Shown here piece after piece: positions 22,814 to 34,807 of a DNA stretch of 64,000 nt. Made by a program: the position numbers and the translations under genes. This DNA comes from Hirudo medicinalis (lineage: Eukaryota; Annelida; Clitellata; Hirudinida; Hirudinidae): contig MPNW01000354.1 in the NCBI GenBank assembly GCA_011800805.1, positions 30,321-94,320 on the forward strand, read 5' to 3'. Each line of letters opens with the position of its first letter. The first letter of the stretch is position 1. The notes below the pieces were generated by a model, which made no database searches, had not been told where the DNA came from, and saw nothing but the letters and a program-made list of their open reading frames with translations.

Positions 22814-24505
22814 TCAACTCTGCAGGCGTACAGCATCTTCAGGTATTTGGTATTCACTAGAAATTTCAATTGATTCCAATCTATGGAGGCATGTAGACTC
22901 CTCTGATTCGCTATCTTCATCGATTTGGCCATGGTTGGAAGCAGTTGATGGGCCGTCATCTTCCAGCTTTGCAAGATCAGTTCGAAGGGGTTTACAGATG
23001 CCTTTCAATTCATCGACGATGTTGGGGTGAGGTCTGTGAGTGCTCTCCGGATCTTTGTTGACATTCTTCAGGTATTTGTTGATGTACTCAGAAACGTATG
23101 AAGAGCAACCACGTGGGTCGTGATCTTTAGGGTTGCTTGGCGCTTTCCAGAAAGTGCGCTGGCTCAAGGGTAGAGGCTTCATCTTGTTAAACCTCATCTC
23201 TTCAAATAACCAATCCCTCAACTCCGGATTGAACAGTCTGTTGAATTCCTCAACAATTTTCTTCTTTGCTCTCAACAGATGCATTTTGGCCACGGTGTTC
23301 TCATGGAGAAAAACTTTAATTCCATTCCATACACCATGGAAAATTGGATTGTGATGAAGGCAGATGACCAAACCCAGTCTTTCCGGGTAAAAGTTTGCAA
23401 ACACTTGAGTTAGTCCGTAACCTATTTTGGGATTGCAAGCTGGTAATGACATACCTGGTATTTAAAGAAATAAAGAATAATTGTTATATAAAAAAGTTAG
23501 GTATGAACTAATTTAATAAATAAGAATTTTCTACTTAGAATAATAAAAAAGTTTCAAAAGTACTAAATAAAATAAAATTATTTTCTAACCTCTACAATCT
23601 AGTATGAACACCCAAGTTGAAACTCCATTCTCCATAACCTTTTGGGCATTCTCTATGAGATAAGTGCAGTGTGAGACTGTGTCCTCCACAGTAGGGACAG
23701 CAGTTGCTTGAACAAAACAGGAATAAATTACTGGACGTCCCAGCAAATCAAATCCAACCTGCCTCTGCAAAATATTTGACATATAATCAAAAATGGCCGG
23801 ACAATCTCAATGTTCAACAAAGTCGTTTTACATATGATTATTAAGAAAACTTATATTTTTCTGTTATATTGAAATTATACTAAAATTTTTGCACAAACTG
23901 AGTAGTGATCATATTTGCTATCATAGATATTCAACGTTCTAGATAATTGCAGAACATTATATTTACCTTAACTTATAAATATGAATATGGCAGTGGTCTA
24001 ATGGCTAAGAGCTCCGTCTCACGATAGTAGCACGGATTCGAACCCCATTGTGGGAAGCATCGTCTTAATCATCAAGTTATGTAACGGACATTAATCTACA
24101 GCAATAACACAGGTTAGCTCAGAGACTTGGGACGGTAAAAGCACTATCTGTGAGTAGTGTTTGCAAGCTAGCCTGCAACGGCCAAAGTTTGAAATAAGAA
24201 AGCGAGCTCCAACTTTGAATGACTATCACGAGGAAACCCTCTGGGCCAAGGAGATGGTCAGTTATAATGAGAAGTGAGATCTCGTGGTTTTCTCCGACGA
24301 GAAAAAATGAAACATTGATAGGTCAGATGTGTATATATATATTCATTTAAACATGTTATGTTAAAATATGCTCGCCATTTGGAGGAGACAGCTTTCTCAG
24401 TTATACGCTTGCACTGTTTTAAGTACGAAAAAACTTTGTCACTAAACCTATATTTGTACTTTTTAATAACCGACTGATCAGTTTCGGCCTCTAAGGCCAT
24501 TGTCA

Positions 24506-24542
<37 letters not shown>

Positions 24543-27500
24543 TTTCTCAAACCTGCGAAATCTCGAAGTCTCTCCCGTCGGAGGACATCGCATTTCGACT
24601 GTCTCAGAAGAACCGGTAAAGAGCCTTGGAAGAGTTTTTGACGAGTTGCTCCGTGACAAAAATCAAGAGGCTGCCACAGTTAACAAAATGTCGGATGGAT
24701 TAAATGCGGAACGCCTCTTCAGGGCAGATTCAAGGTCTGGCTTTTGCAATTCGTTCTCTTGCCAAGGCTGCTCTGGCCACTCACCATATACGAAATGGGA
24801 TTGCCGTCGGTGGAGGAAATAGAAAGAAAAATCAATCAATGCACAAGGAAGTGGTTGGGGTTCTCACCATCAATATCGTCGATCGCTCTCTACAGTAGGA
24901 ACCCACGATTGAGGCTGCCGCTCAGGTCCATTGTTGAAGAATACACAATCAGCAAAATCAGAACACAATGGTCGCTCAACAACAGAGTCAGCCAAAGATT
25001 GGGAAGTCACAGCAGACCTGCAAGGAGAAAGGTATTGCCACAAGGTGCTGCAAGAGAGCGGCAAGCGGCCAGACTTAGTGTTGGCGTCAACAGCGACAAA
25101 CTCCTTCACCCTGGTTGAATTGACGGTCCCATGGGAAGATAGGATGGATCTTAGCAATGCTTTGAAGAGCGACCGGTACTTGGATCTCACAATGGATCTC
25201 GAGGCAAGAGGGTATGGTGTCCATCTTTTCGCCATCGAAGTCGGTGCTAGAGGACTTGTAGGCAGGTCTATTTCTCAGAGCGATAGGCCTTTCCAACAAG
25301 CAGACAAAACATTTCGTCAAAGAACTGTCTGAGGCCGCAGAGTCAGAATCTCACTGGATTTGGACTACGAAGGACTGGAAGTAAGACTTCAAAGTCAAGC
25401 TGAAGCATGGAATGTCAGCGGCCCAGCCCCTGAGAGAGTAAGGATTCAGGGCCGAAACGTTCGCCGAAGGGGCCAATCTTCTGAAGATCCCTGTCATAAG
25501 GCTTCATCAAGAGTTTCGAAAAAAAATATAGTATTTATAACCAAATTCTATTGGTGCGACCTTTTATAGGAAGAAGGTGCTTTTTTAACATGGAGGAGGT
25601 TCTATAATGGTCTGGGGAAGAATTTCAGCATTTTGGGAGACAAGTGCTCTTGAAAGGAAAGCAGGACTCTCAGAAACCAAGTTCTTAAGGATCATCTTCC
25701 TTTTCCTGGGACAATATGAATTTCAGCAAGATAATGTCAAATCCATGCAAAAGGCAACCAGAGCGTTTTTCAAGAATCCAACAATTAATCAGGGATGCAA
25801 GTTCCCCCAACTTGAATTCCATTATTACTTTTATTCTGATCTTGAGCTTTACAAACTAGAGTTTTCTATAATATGGGCTAATAATTTATTTGTTAAGTCA
25901 TATTAATTTTTCTGGCAATAAATTGAACAGATGCTTTAACTTATGTAACATAATTGCAATGAATATATTCAATTTCCATTCTCTCGGAGTATTTAATAAT
26001 AGCTTATAAACCATCAAGATTCAGCAGAATCTGTTAATTCAATAGATATTCACATCCAGCTGCATACTCAAAATATACTGATTGGTAACTAAATTTCCAA
26101 ATATCTCTATTACATCAATGTAAAGGCACTGTTAGAGCCTGAAAATAATCATCAAGATCTTGATAATATTTGAGCACTCTAGAGTTCCCCCCCCCCCATG
26201 ACCTCCTGTTATCTAGGCATAATAATTTTTACAGTTTTACGGTCGCATTTGTATTTTAAAATGTTTTGGATAAAAACATCAAATAGATTTTTTCCAAGTC
26301 CATGATGTTGAGTTTAAAAGAAATAAAAGAAGTAACGCTTCATGCACATTCGTATTGACTTTTAACTTAACAAATTGTAGTGGTCCTTAAGGATTGTCTC
26401 CTGTGCAGAAGAACAACTTCACTTTAACTTCTTAATTATTAGCCTTCAATCTTGAATTCAACTGAAGAGGACGACCAATCAGGCATCATTTGCACAATTC
26501 ATTTCAACATTCAATTCATTTCTTTTGCGATGTGAGAGTTGTTATTACTTCTTAAATAACTTGCTGTATACTTCTATTTCCATGATGTAGGATGGTGAAT
26601 TGTGGCAGCTTCCTCAAAGAAGCAGCACATATTAATATCATGCTAATATTATATTGATTTATGTTAATATATGTTCATATCATCTTAACTATTGATATGT
26701 TATTGATTGTTATTGATATGTTAGTTATTATCCACCTTAATTAAGGCTCTCGGTTCGATCAATAAATAGCTTAACACAATTCAATCACATTCGCAAATTG
26801 ATTTTATCAATACTCAATGAATTGTGAATTAATCAAATAATATATTTCATTTAATAAATACTTAATAAATAATCTAAAATATTATAATAAATAATGCTAA
26901 TTACATTTAAAAATTTAAAAAATTATTTAAATAACCCATGCACAATGGTTTATGTTTCAATAAAAAGTACGCATAGGAACTTTGAACTAACTCTTAGTTC
27001 AACATCTTCCTAATACTAAAGACATTAATTTCACATTAATATTAATAATATTAATTTGTTAATAATTATATATATATATAATATTATTTATATATAATGG
27101 TATAGTGTAATAGTTATATATATATATTCAATTGGAAATACTTATAATTAAATTGAAAAATTAGCCTCAAAATTATAAATTCACACTTTGCTTACAATTC
27201 CGCATTTAAAAATGCTTGCTTATAATAGCAGTTGTTAGTGGTAACAGTTGTTAGTAGCAACAGTTGTTAGTGGTAACAGTTGTTAGTATCAACAGTTGTT
27301 AGTGGTAACAGTTGTTAGTAGCAACAGTTGTTAATGTTAACGTATGATAATAGTAACAGTTATTATTAATAACTGACTAATATTAACTACAATTTTAGTA
27401 ATTATTATAAATTAGAAGTTTAAAGAATATGCGATCTCACGATGCTGTGATGTCCAGGGTTGTCATGGCACCACTTGCAGTCCATGTGGATGGCATCATT

Positions 27501-28244
27501 CTTTTTTCTCCATTCCACCGCTCCCTTCAAGATCTTCTCAGCTTCATCAACGTCCCAATTGCGAGCTTTCAAGAAGCGGCGGAGGCTGAATTAAAATGAA
27601 TTACTATTAAATTGAAATTCTTATTTTAAGTTAAAATTTACATTTAAAAACTTATTCGATAAATGTTGCCATAAAGAGCACAAGTGATCACTTGAGGAGA
27701 ACCTCAAAAATGTTGCGAGCAGATGCTTTTGATGGTGTCCTGGTATTTCAACTTTTTGTATTTATACAAATCAATATTCTACGTTGAATTCTTGTCATTC
27801 ATAACAAAATATTACTAATTTATATTATATTGGTATTATTAATTAATTCATTTATTTACACGGTCTTGTGTGAAGGTATTACTACTTCAATGATTTGATC
27901 CCTCTAAATACTATAATAAATATATATTAATATCGACAATGTAATAAAAATGGAAATGTAAAAAAATATTCGTAATATTTTATAATTTATAAAATAAAGT
28001 TAACAAGCTATGCTTTCACAAGTAAAGCGATGAAGATGGTGATGATGATGGCATGTGTAATAACGAAAATAATATAAGAAAGGTAATAATAATAACAATT
28101 ATTAATGTAACGCACGTGTCAGGTCTGACGAAGAAATCTTCTTCACCGGGGATGGGCACCACTCCAGCCATCCTCTCCATGAGTTGGTAGAACAACTTCC
28201 CCTCATTTGTGTGACCGTTTGTGGTCATTCTTTCAAAGGAGAGG
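22814..28244 (-). CDS. CRAL-TRIO (SEC14-type) lipid-binding protein, 5' end incomplete
   Basis: Predicted phosphoinositide or lipophilic-ligand transfer protein. Minus-strand exons in transcript order: 28244-28116, 27585-27441, 23764-23590, 23454-22814; phases 2, 0, 1 agree at each junction, giving about 363 residues without the first exon. Landmarks: LRRFLKARNWDVDEAEKIL and the following WR (CRAL-TRIO N-terminal helices); GFDLLGRPVIYSC and WVFILDCRGMSLPAC (start and core of the lipid-binding fold); NFYPERLGLVICLHHNPIFH and VKMHLL-like residues (gate region). A charged, Ser/Glu-rich tail of about 90 residues follows. The core, with its SLPACNP and PIFHGVWN segments, reminds me more of plant and protist SEC14 proteins than of vertebrate SEC14L or TTPA. 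A further upstream exon ending at 29331 (acidic, phase 2) would fit but is unproven. The 3.7-kb third intron is full of transposon debris. Confidence 0.87.
23988..24085 (+). repeat. SINE-like element, family B, copy 2 (best preserved)
   Basis: tRNA-like head with A-box-like TGGTCTAATGGCTAAGAG and a perfect B-box (GGATTCGAACCCC), followed by ATTGTGGGAAGCATCGTC and CTTAATCATC. Lies in the large intron of the CRAL-TRIO gene, in the orientation opposite to the gene. Matches pieces at 7028-7120 and 32072-32140. Confidence 0.7.
24471..24510 (-). other. Hammerhead-ribozyme-like motif (degenerate)
   Basis: On the minus strand: CTGACAA, a GGCC/GGCC stem closing TTAGA, GAAA, a CTG-AT-CAG hairpin, then GTC. 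This is the order of conserved parts of a hammerhead (CUGANGA, stem II, GAAA, stem III, NUH). The core GA after CUGAN reads AA here and stem I pairs only weakly, so an active ribozyme is unlikely. Such motifs are known in Penelope-like and other retroelements. Confidence 0.35.
24508..24541 (+). repeat. (TA)n microsatellite
   Basis: About 16 TA dinucleotides at the junction between the hammerhead-like block and the non-LTR remnant. This is a typical site of tail expansion or insertion. Confidence 0.95.
24541..25510 (+). mobile_element. Non-LTR retrotransposon 3' remnant (reverse transcriptase end plus endonuclease-like domain)
   Basis: Reading across several frameshifts: LGRVFDELLRD, QFVLLPRLLWPLTIYEMG, KINQCTRKWLGF and LRLPLRSIVEEY belong to the thumb and C-terminal part of a non-LTR reverse transcriptase. 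Downstream, SGKRPDLVLASTATNSF with VELTVPWEDR resembles the PD-(D/E)XK endonuclease of R2-like elements. The end carries IQGRNVR and SSEDPC, whose DNA (GGGCCGAAACGTTC...) also occurs at 52590-52700 and 63690-63780. Many disruptions, no 5' end and no intact frame: an inactive fragment. It sits inside the Tc1/mariner remnant and inside the CRAL-TRIO intron. Confidence 0.75.
25870..27227. other. AT-rich intron sequence of the CRAL-TRIO gene
   Basis: No coding or transposon signal recognised. A run of ten C lies near 26190. AT-rich palindromic and TA-repeat sequence fills 26640-27180. Confidence 0.5.
27228..27345 (+). repeat. 16-bp minisatellite (about 7 units)
   Basis: Unit AACAGTTGTTAGTRGY, alternating between GGT and AGC endings, so a 32-bp higher-order period is visible. 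Located in the intron about 100 bp downstream (in transcript sense) of the CRAL-TRIO exon 27441-27585. Confidence 0.85.
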
Positions 28245-28259
28245 CTAAAATGTTCAAAC

Positions 28260-28967
28260 ATGAAAAATAAACAAGAGTAGTGCGATTTATTACGCTCATT
28301 TCTAGTTCTATGCTTTCGGAGACCATCCCTATATTAGCAACATCAACAATCTAGCATGGTATATGCAATAGCTGTCGTCATCATTACCATCCTCATCACA
28401 CAAACGTGACACAATCTGTCAAAAACAGGACTTGTATCTTAACAACATATCCGCACGTAAGCACAAGTGATTATCATTCGTAGAGCTGTCAATATAATAA
28501 CTGAAAACAACAACATCATCGTCGTCAACGTCATCGCCATCTTTATCATCATCATCGTCGTTGTCGTCATCACCATGGAAAGCATGATCACGTGGTTTGA
28601 AACATGGCCAATCAGCACATCTAGCAAGAAATGGATGAGTCATCATGTCATTGATAAAAATAATATTTAGTAATAATATTAATAGTAATACTAAATTAAT
28701 TACGTTGGTATTAATATTATTAATGTTTAATAAAAATCGGTGGAAATTATTTATTTGTATTATTGTTGTTGCTGTTGCTATTATTATCACTATTATCACT
28801 GCACACCAAAGCCAAGTCAAATATGAAATAAAGGTGACATGAGGTTCTACCTGTAGCAAATGCAGGTAAGTCAGTCAATGCACACTGTCGATACATCACA
28901 ATAATAAATAATAATAATAATAATAATAATAATACAATTAATAATAATAATCACGGTGGTGATGACA

Positions 28968-29035
<68 letters not shown>

Positions 29036-31560
29036 AACCTACAATCAAATTAAATGAATCATATTTTATGATAAATCTCAACATGTATTTTGATTTTTAA
29101 AGGTGGCATTTAAGTTGCAAATTAATGGCTTCCACGATTCCGTGGTCCAAGTCCCTTCCAAGCAGTCTGATGTTGTACACTTTTGTGCACTCTTTGTGTT
29201 ACCGATGCTGGCTGTCTTTTTTGTTTTTGAGAAGGCAAACAGTCACCAACATTTACCATGTCAACTGCTGACGTTATATTCTCTCGTCAAGCTGTCTTTA
29301 CATTGTATATGCTTAAGTTTTAAACGTCACATGTCATCCCCATCGACATCGTCGTCGTCGACATCATCATCATCTTCATCATCAACATCATCATTCTTTG
29401 CTTTTCCAGCTTTCCACCAGTTGTGGAAAATTGTGATTCTTTCGAAAAAAAACTTAATTGTTTTTTATTTGCAATTGAATTAAATAATTAAAATTGAAAC
29501 AATTTTTTAAAAAATGAAACGAAAAAGTGAGGTTGCTGAGCAAATATTCTTCGCGTCGAACATAACCATTACGTCTCGCGACACACTCTGATGATCTATA
29601 AATATCCTCACCTGACCTGCAATCAGGTGTGCTGTTTACAACGACGCAAGTTAAGGTGAGCATTCACGTGCATTGGTGTCTGACTTCATTCGAAGACTTT
29701 CAGGTGCATGTCACATATTGTGATAATAAAATGTTCTAAATATTAACTAGGTTGACTTTATCTTAATCAGGTTCAAAATGTCATAAAAAAAACATTATCT
29801 TCAATTCCACCATTGAAACATTGAAGTTTGAATTCTCGCATGTGAATTGAATGGCGAATTAGTGCATTGTATGAAAACGGAAATGGCTAACACTTAAAAC
29901 ATGTTGTTGCCAAGCGAACAGACATGTTTGATCTCATGTTAAGGTCTCCAATATACACGCGACAAGACATTAGCAACTTGCGGAATTTACAATACTGTAG
30001 CTTGACATCAAAATAACATTACCACATCACAAGTACATCTCATAACAACCGTTATCACATCTCACCTGTAAGACTTGTCACTGATTGATCAATCCAAAAT
30101 GTAGGTAGATGCCTCCAGTATTTTGTCAGCAGAGCATTCACTGGCTTGATTCGTGCGTTTAAGGCCAAATAGGCTGCTTCGATGCAGATGACGACGACGA
30201 CGACGACGACGATGAATGGACGGATGGGTGAATGAATGGATGGGTGAAATTCTGTTGACGATTTCTTTAGTGACTTTTTAGAGTTGTACAACATGAACAA
30301 CGTGTTTTAATATCCCATTTTAAATCAATCTTGATATTAGTCATTTCATTCAATTGCCGCTTTTTATTTAAATTATCCATTTTTAAATGGAATCACAAAA
30401 CAAAAATATCTCTTATTCAAGCACCTTATCTTAGTTATCGCAATTATTTGAAAATCTAGGAATAGTATTTAGTGAAAACTTTTATTTTATTTGTATCTTC
30501 ATGCATCAGAGATGCAAATGAATGTTGAATGCAAATGCTTGTTGCTCCTGGCAAAAGCTTTCTTGTGGTCAGTAATTGTTCAACCGTGACAAAGTGCTTT
30601 GGTCTGTTGCTTGATACCCTCTGGTCGTGTTAAATCACCCGTAGCAACCGTAAGAAAGCATTTCATCTCCTACACATTCTCCTAGAAACTTCCCTTTTGA
30701 ATTAAAACATTTATGACATAATAAATATATAGAAAATATAAAACATATAAATAAAAAAATATGGTGAAAATCGAAAATACTAAAAAAAATGTACGAATAT
30801 TTATTTTTGAGTTAACTTTAATATAATTACACCTTCGTCAATCCAGAAGCGTTTGGCCATTGTATTGCTGAAGCACGGACTTCGATTATCTTCAAGTCTT
30901 AGAAATTTATTCACAAATCAAACGTCTATATCAGAAATTATAATGATCTAGATTTGGACATTCCAGGCAAATGACAAGCCATTATGGAGGCATTTTTATA
31001 TTTTTAATGACAGAAATTTTTCAAACAATAAAAACTTGACTTTTCTGTAGATGCTTCAAAAAGCACTCTTAATTATTTTACAAAGTTTCACATGCGATGT
31101 GTTCTGAAGATAATCTCCAAATATAAGCCTCTTATAAAATAGCCATGTTCATGACTGTTTGGTAGGTGCTGAGAACCTGGAAGCTGGCCTTGACCACGAG
31201 TTACAGTGGTCAATTGTAAGTACACACAGCTTACATCATTCATTCTATTTTTCCATAATCCTAATGAATGAGATTTTAACAATGAGGGAGGTAAAAATTT
31301 CATTCGGAACAAATTTGCTTGATGTTACGAAGCATGGCGTAGCAACTGGCAATCGGCCGATTTACTTGGGAACTCATCGGACAAATCAATGATATGTCCA
31401 GATAAGCTCCATAAGTTTCTAACCTTATGCGATAGAGTGATGGTTACTCCTGTTAGTTGGAGTAGGATGGAGCAAATCTGGTCGCATCGAAAGCCAAAAC
31501 CAAGCCATATTGTTGGAATTAAGTCGAAGACGATGCGGTGAAGTCCATGAGGCCAAAAAA
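28260..31560. other. Intergenic region between CRAL-TRIO and CELSR genes, microsatellite-rich
   Basis: No clear gene. It contains GAT/CGT runs near 28500-28590 and 29335-29395, (TTA)n at about 28969-29034, and (GAC)n near 30185-30215. A minus-strand segment around 29331-29440 encodes NWWKAGKAKN followed by an acidic run and ends in a possible donor of the phase needed by the first mapped CRAL-TRIO exon, so it may be that gene's 5' exon. Confidence 0.45.
28969..29034 (+). repeat. (TTA)n microsatellite
   Basis: About 21 uninterrupted TTA units. Confidence 0.95.
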
Positions 31561-31570
31561 CTGACTGGTA

Positions 31571-31757
31571 TGTAAATGTAAATGTAGTTCATTTATATAG
31601 CGCCATATGCATAGCGTCAGAGGCGCTTCTTGCTAATCATTTATATAGCCCCTTCCCAAGGAGGCAATGCAGGCTGAGTTTCCAAAACGACACATTACGG
31701 CTGTTGCTATTACCGCCGTATGCAGGAATGCAACCCATTCGGCCAACCTGCACGCCA
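31571..31757 (-). repeat. SINE-like element, family A, copy 2
   Basis: Reverse complement of the 32490-32700 copy: contains the complement of TTGGCCGAATGGG and of GGCGCTATATAAATG, and ends in the same TTACAT-type tail. It has lost the exact B-box. The head lies toward 31757. Confidence 0.72.
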
Positions 31758-32071
31758 GTATGTCCTCAAGGTCACCGTAATGTCCTGATTAAATGTCCTG
31801 TGCGATATTATTTGGATATTATAACAGTATGGTTATTACACCAATAAATAAATATAGGCATGACTTCTTGTCAATAATAAAAAGTGGTCGATTATTTTTT
31901 GACATCCTTCATGTAAATATTTTAAAAGAATACATGCACTGTTTGAAGTAGTGCAGCATATGTTGTAATTTCAACATGATTGAGAAAGACAATATTTAAA
32001 ACCTTCACTTCTCCAGATCCATCCAGAGATAATTATTCCACTGAAGAAAATAAGGTGGTAATTAGTGGCTG

Positions 32072-32140
32072 TAGGTTGACAGCTGATTAGCTGGATTATT
32101 AAGACGGTGCTCCCACAATGGGTTCGAATCAAGGATTACG
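32072..32140 (-). repeat. SINE-like element, family B, copy 3
   Basis: The reverse complement carries GATTCGAACCC, ATTGTGGGAGCACCGTCTTA and AATAATCCAGCTAATCAG, matching the B-box and downstream block of the copy at 23988-24085. Confidence 0.62.
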
Positions 32141-32489
32141 AAAAAATAGGAAATTATGTAAACTGTGTTTATATCTTATGCAATAATATTACATAACAGC
32201 TTTATGAATCTTTTAAAATTAAATAAAACGGAATGAAAACCGTGAAAATATCGAAAAATGGAAGTCTTATCGGCGCAGAACGGGGTAAAATGTAACTGTC
32301 GTATGTACTGCTTGTGTACTGTCTTGTTAGCGCTTTGGGAAACTACGTTCCATCATTTTTTATTTTTCCGGGGAAAAGAATGAACCCTGCATTTATGGTC
32401 AGCACCAGCAATTGTTTGTTGGTCATGCCCAAGACAGTGGCTGGTTGAATTTGGAATTTTTCCGCCAGTATCTCGAACATTTTGCAAAG

Positions 32490-32700
32490 TTTGGCGTTCA
32501 CGTTGGCCGAATGGGTTATGTTCTTGCATACGGCGGTAATGGCAACAGTCATAATGTGTCGTGTTCGAAACCCAGCCTGCACAGCCGCAAGCGCCCTTGG
32601 GGAGGAGCGCTATATAAATGGTTGACAAGAAGCGCCTCTGACGCTATGCATATGGCGCTATATAAATGAAGTACATTTTACATTTACATTTTTTTTTTGT
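32490..32700 (+). repeat. SINE-like element, family A, copy 3 (longest)
   Basis: A-box TTGGCCGAATGGG near 32502 and B-box GTTCGAAACCC near 32563. The body repeats GGCGCTATATAAATG twice, separated by GAAGCGCCTCTGACGC. The tail is TTTACATTTACAT then T-rich. The only copy with both promoter boxes near consensus. Confidence 0.75.
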
Positions 32701-32760
32701 CCTATTCATCACGTTATGCCGAGGACATTAATAAAATACTACTACTACTACATTTACATT
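32700..32760 (+). repeat. Dispersed ~50-bp retroposon-tail-like repeat, copy 1
   Basis: Segment TGTCCTATTCATCACG followed by TTATGCCGAGGACATT, AATAAAATACTACTACTAC. The same segment recurs at 35514-35565 with few differences. The terminal AATAAAATACTACTAC looks like the 3' tail of a non-LTR element or SINE. Confidence 0.65.
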
Positions 32761-34807
32761 TTTGCAAATCCAACAGGTGACCTGTTCTTTTAATACTGGA
32801 TGGACGTTGTTCCCACACAAAAAGTAATCATGATCTTGATTATGCCATACAGTCGGGGATTATTGAATGCTTGTAATTATTATTGAATGATTATGTCGGG
32901 GATTATCAAGCTATCCTTACCTCCCCATATAACGCACAGATTTCAGCCCTTGGCGCCTTACAGTCCTTCAAGCCGCTACAAATCTACTACTTCATTTCAA
33001 CCCATGCAGGGCGCAACTTTTCAGAAGATGGGAAGATGCAACAGTGGGCACTGCCCGTAATGGATTTGCTAAGTGTGGCATGTGACCATAAAATCCCAAT
33101 GTGTTTGAAGACCAAGATTTTGCTCCATCGGCAACAACAGACCGGTTGACGATCATTCGTACTCCGTTCAATCGTCTGCATCAAAGTCTACACCTGCCGG
33201 GACTCGGATGGCAACCAGTGACTCACCTGAACCTCAATGTGGTAGTTCAAATCAAGTCGATGCACCAATTCCAACTGCATTGCATGGTAAATTAAAATGC
33301 TGAATTTCTTGTTACAGTCGTATGGTCAGCAGCAACTTGTATTTAGTTAAATTTCCCTCATTATACAGCATTCATGTGTTTAACCTATTATTAACCAATT
33401 ATTGTTGCAGATAAAAAGGCCAAGGCGAACGCTGTCCGTTACTGACATCTCGCCAATGCCAGCAACTCCAACCAGAACTGAACAGTGCTACAAAAGACGA
33501 AGCGAAGTATCATTAATACCAAGGGCAACCCCATACCAACAATAGTTATTTGAAAAGCAAAACTCAAAAGGAAAACAGAAACCAGACATGGGGTACTTGG
33601 TACTTGTAGTTGTACTACAGTAATGATTTCAGGTACTTGTGTTTCTACTCGCATTTGGACCTTGGGTACTTTTACTTGGACCTCCAGTACTTGCTCCCAT
33701 TTTATTGAACAGCATGTTTACTGACGCTTATTTGCTTAATTGGATTTGTGAAATGAAACTTAGCAAGTTTATAAATTCCCTCCTATTCAATGTGTTTGAA
33801 ATTTGATAGGAATTTCGTATTCAATTAAATGGTCTGTGCCCAGAATATATAAAGGACACTCCGAAGCACTAGATATTTTACATGTTCTACATATTACGTT
33901 CATTTAAAGTTTCACATGAATGTTGATGTTCAATAAAATTATTATTTATAGAGAAAGTGAATGACGAAAGTCAATAATAACTTCAAACATTTTTTTTTTG
34001 ACATAAAAAGTTATTCAATGCGAATTTCCATTTTTACTATTATTTGAAAACAGTTTTCATCCATTGACCAAATTAATGAACATGTTCATCTAACACAGAA
34101 TTGTGTGTCTGTTTGTTGTTTATTAACGTCCTTTGCATAACTAGATGGTTAGGCCATGCGGGAGTCTTTGGATTTTATTTGAATCTTGTAAATTTTATGA
34201 CTCATAAGCAAGCCCCTCCCTATTTTGGATGACCAAAAACATTTTTACGCAATTTACAAGTTTTATAAGTGGTAAAGTGACGTGATGTCAAAATTGTAAT
34301 AAATTCCACTGTTTGATGGACGAGAATTTTGCTTAAAATGCACCTTCTATCTACATTGGACCGAGTATATATCATGGGCATTTTAGGGCGCTGAAAACTA
34401 AGTCCAAGCACATGATTAGTCCGTTGCTTGACTAACATGATTTATGCAACGGACTTCAATCAAATTAATAAGTAAAAGCTTTGAAAACTCTTTCATCGAT
34501 TAAGTAAAATGACGAATATACCAAAAATTATTTATATATTTTTAATGAATAAACTTAATATCAAACCTTGTCGCAAATTGTCCTCTGAGTACAGAGGCAT
34601 AACTTTGTCTTTTTTTGTCTGAGACGTAGTTTACTAAGGTAATATTGTATATTATTTTGTAATAACAACATTTATTATTACTTATAATACATTTTTTAAA
34701 GATTAACTTCGTTTTACAAGAGATAAATAATTTTGATTAATATACGATCGCTTTATGCTGTCTGGGCAATGGAGCAGAGATAATTTAGTGATGTACTTGT
34801 GCAAGCA

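Larger units (their letters stand above)
24185..25860 (+). mobile_element. Decayed Tc1/mariner transposase, interrupted by a non-LTR insertion
   Basis: Two separated fragments read as one transposase. Left (about 24185-24310): YHEETLWAKEM, a stop, then DLVVFSDEKK, matching the family's FSDEKKFN catalytic-Asp region. Right (about 25540-25830): FYWCDLL, CFFNMEE, MVWGRISAFWETS, FQQDN and ATRAFF, corresponding to the region through the second catalytic Asp. Several stops and frameshifts show it is inactive. Between the fragments lie about 1.2 kb of unrelated sequence containing a non-LTR retroelement remnant. Ends and inverted repeats were not located. Confidence 0.72.

Noticed and set aside
23988..24085. 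A functional tRNA gene
   Set aside because: A- and B-box-like motifs are present, but no anticodon stem or acceptor stem pairs, and the same downstream body recurs at two other sites, as expected for a SINE.
25440..25500. Hammerhead ribozyme at the GGGCCGAAACGTTC motif
   Set aside because: The GAAAC is not preceded by a CUGANGA core and stem II, and at protein level the block reads as a conserved retroelement C-terminus.
27228..27345. CRISPR-like array
   Set aside because: Units are contiguous 16-bp repeats without unique spacers, in an animal intron.
29331..29440. First coding exon of the CRAL-TRIO gene
   Set aside because: The donor phase fits, but most of the exon is GAT/GTC microsatellite and no initiator ATG is in frame; kept only as a possibility.
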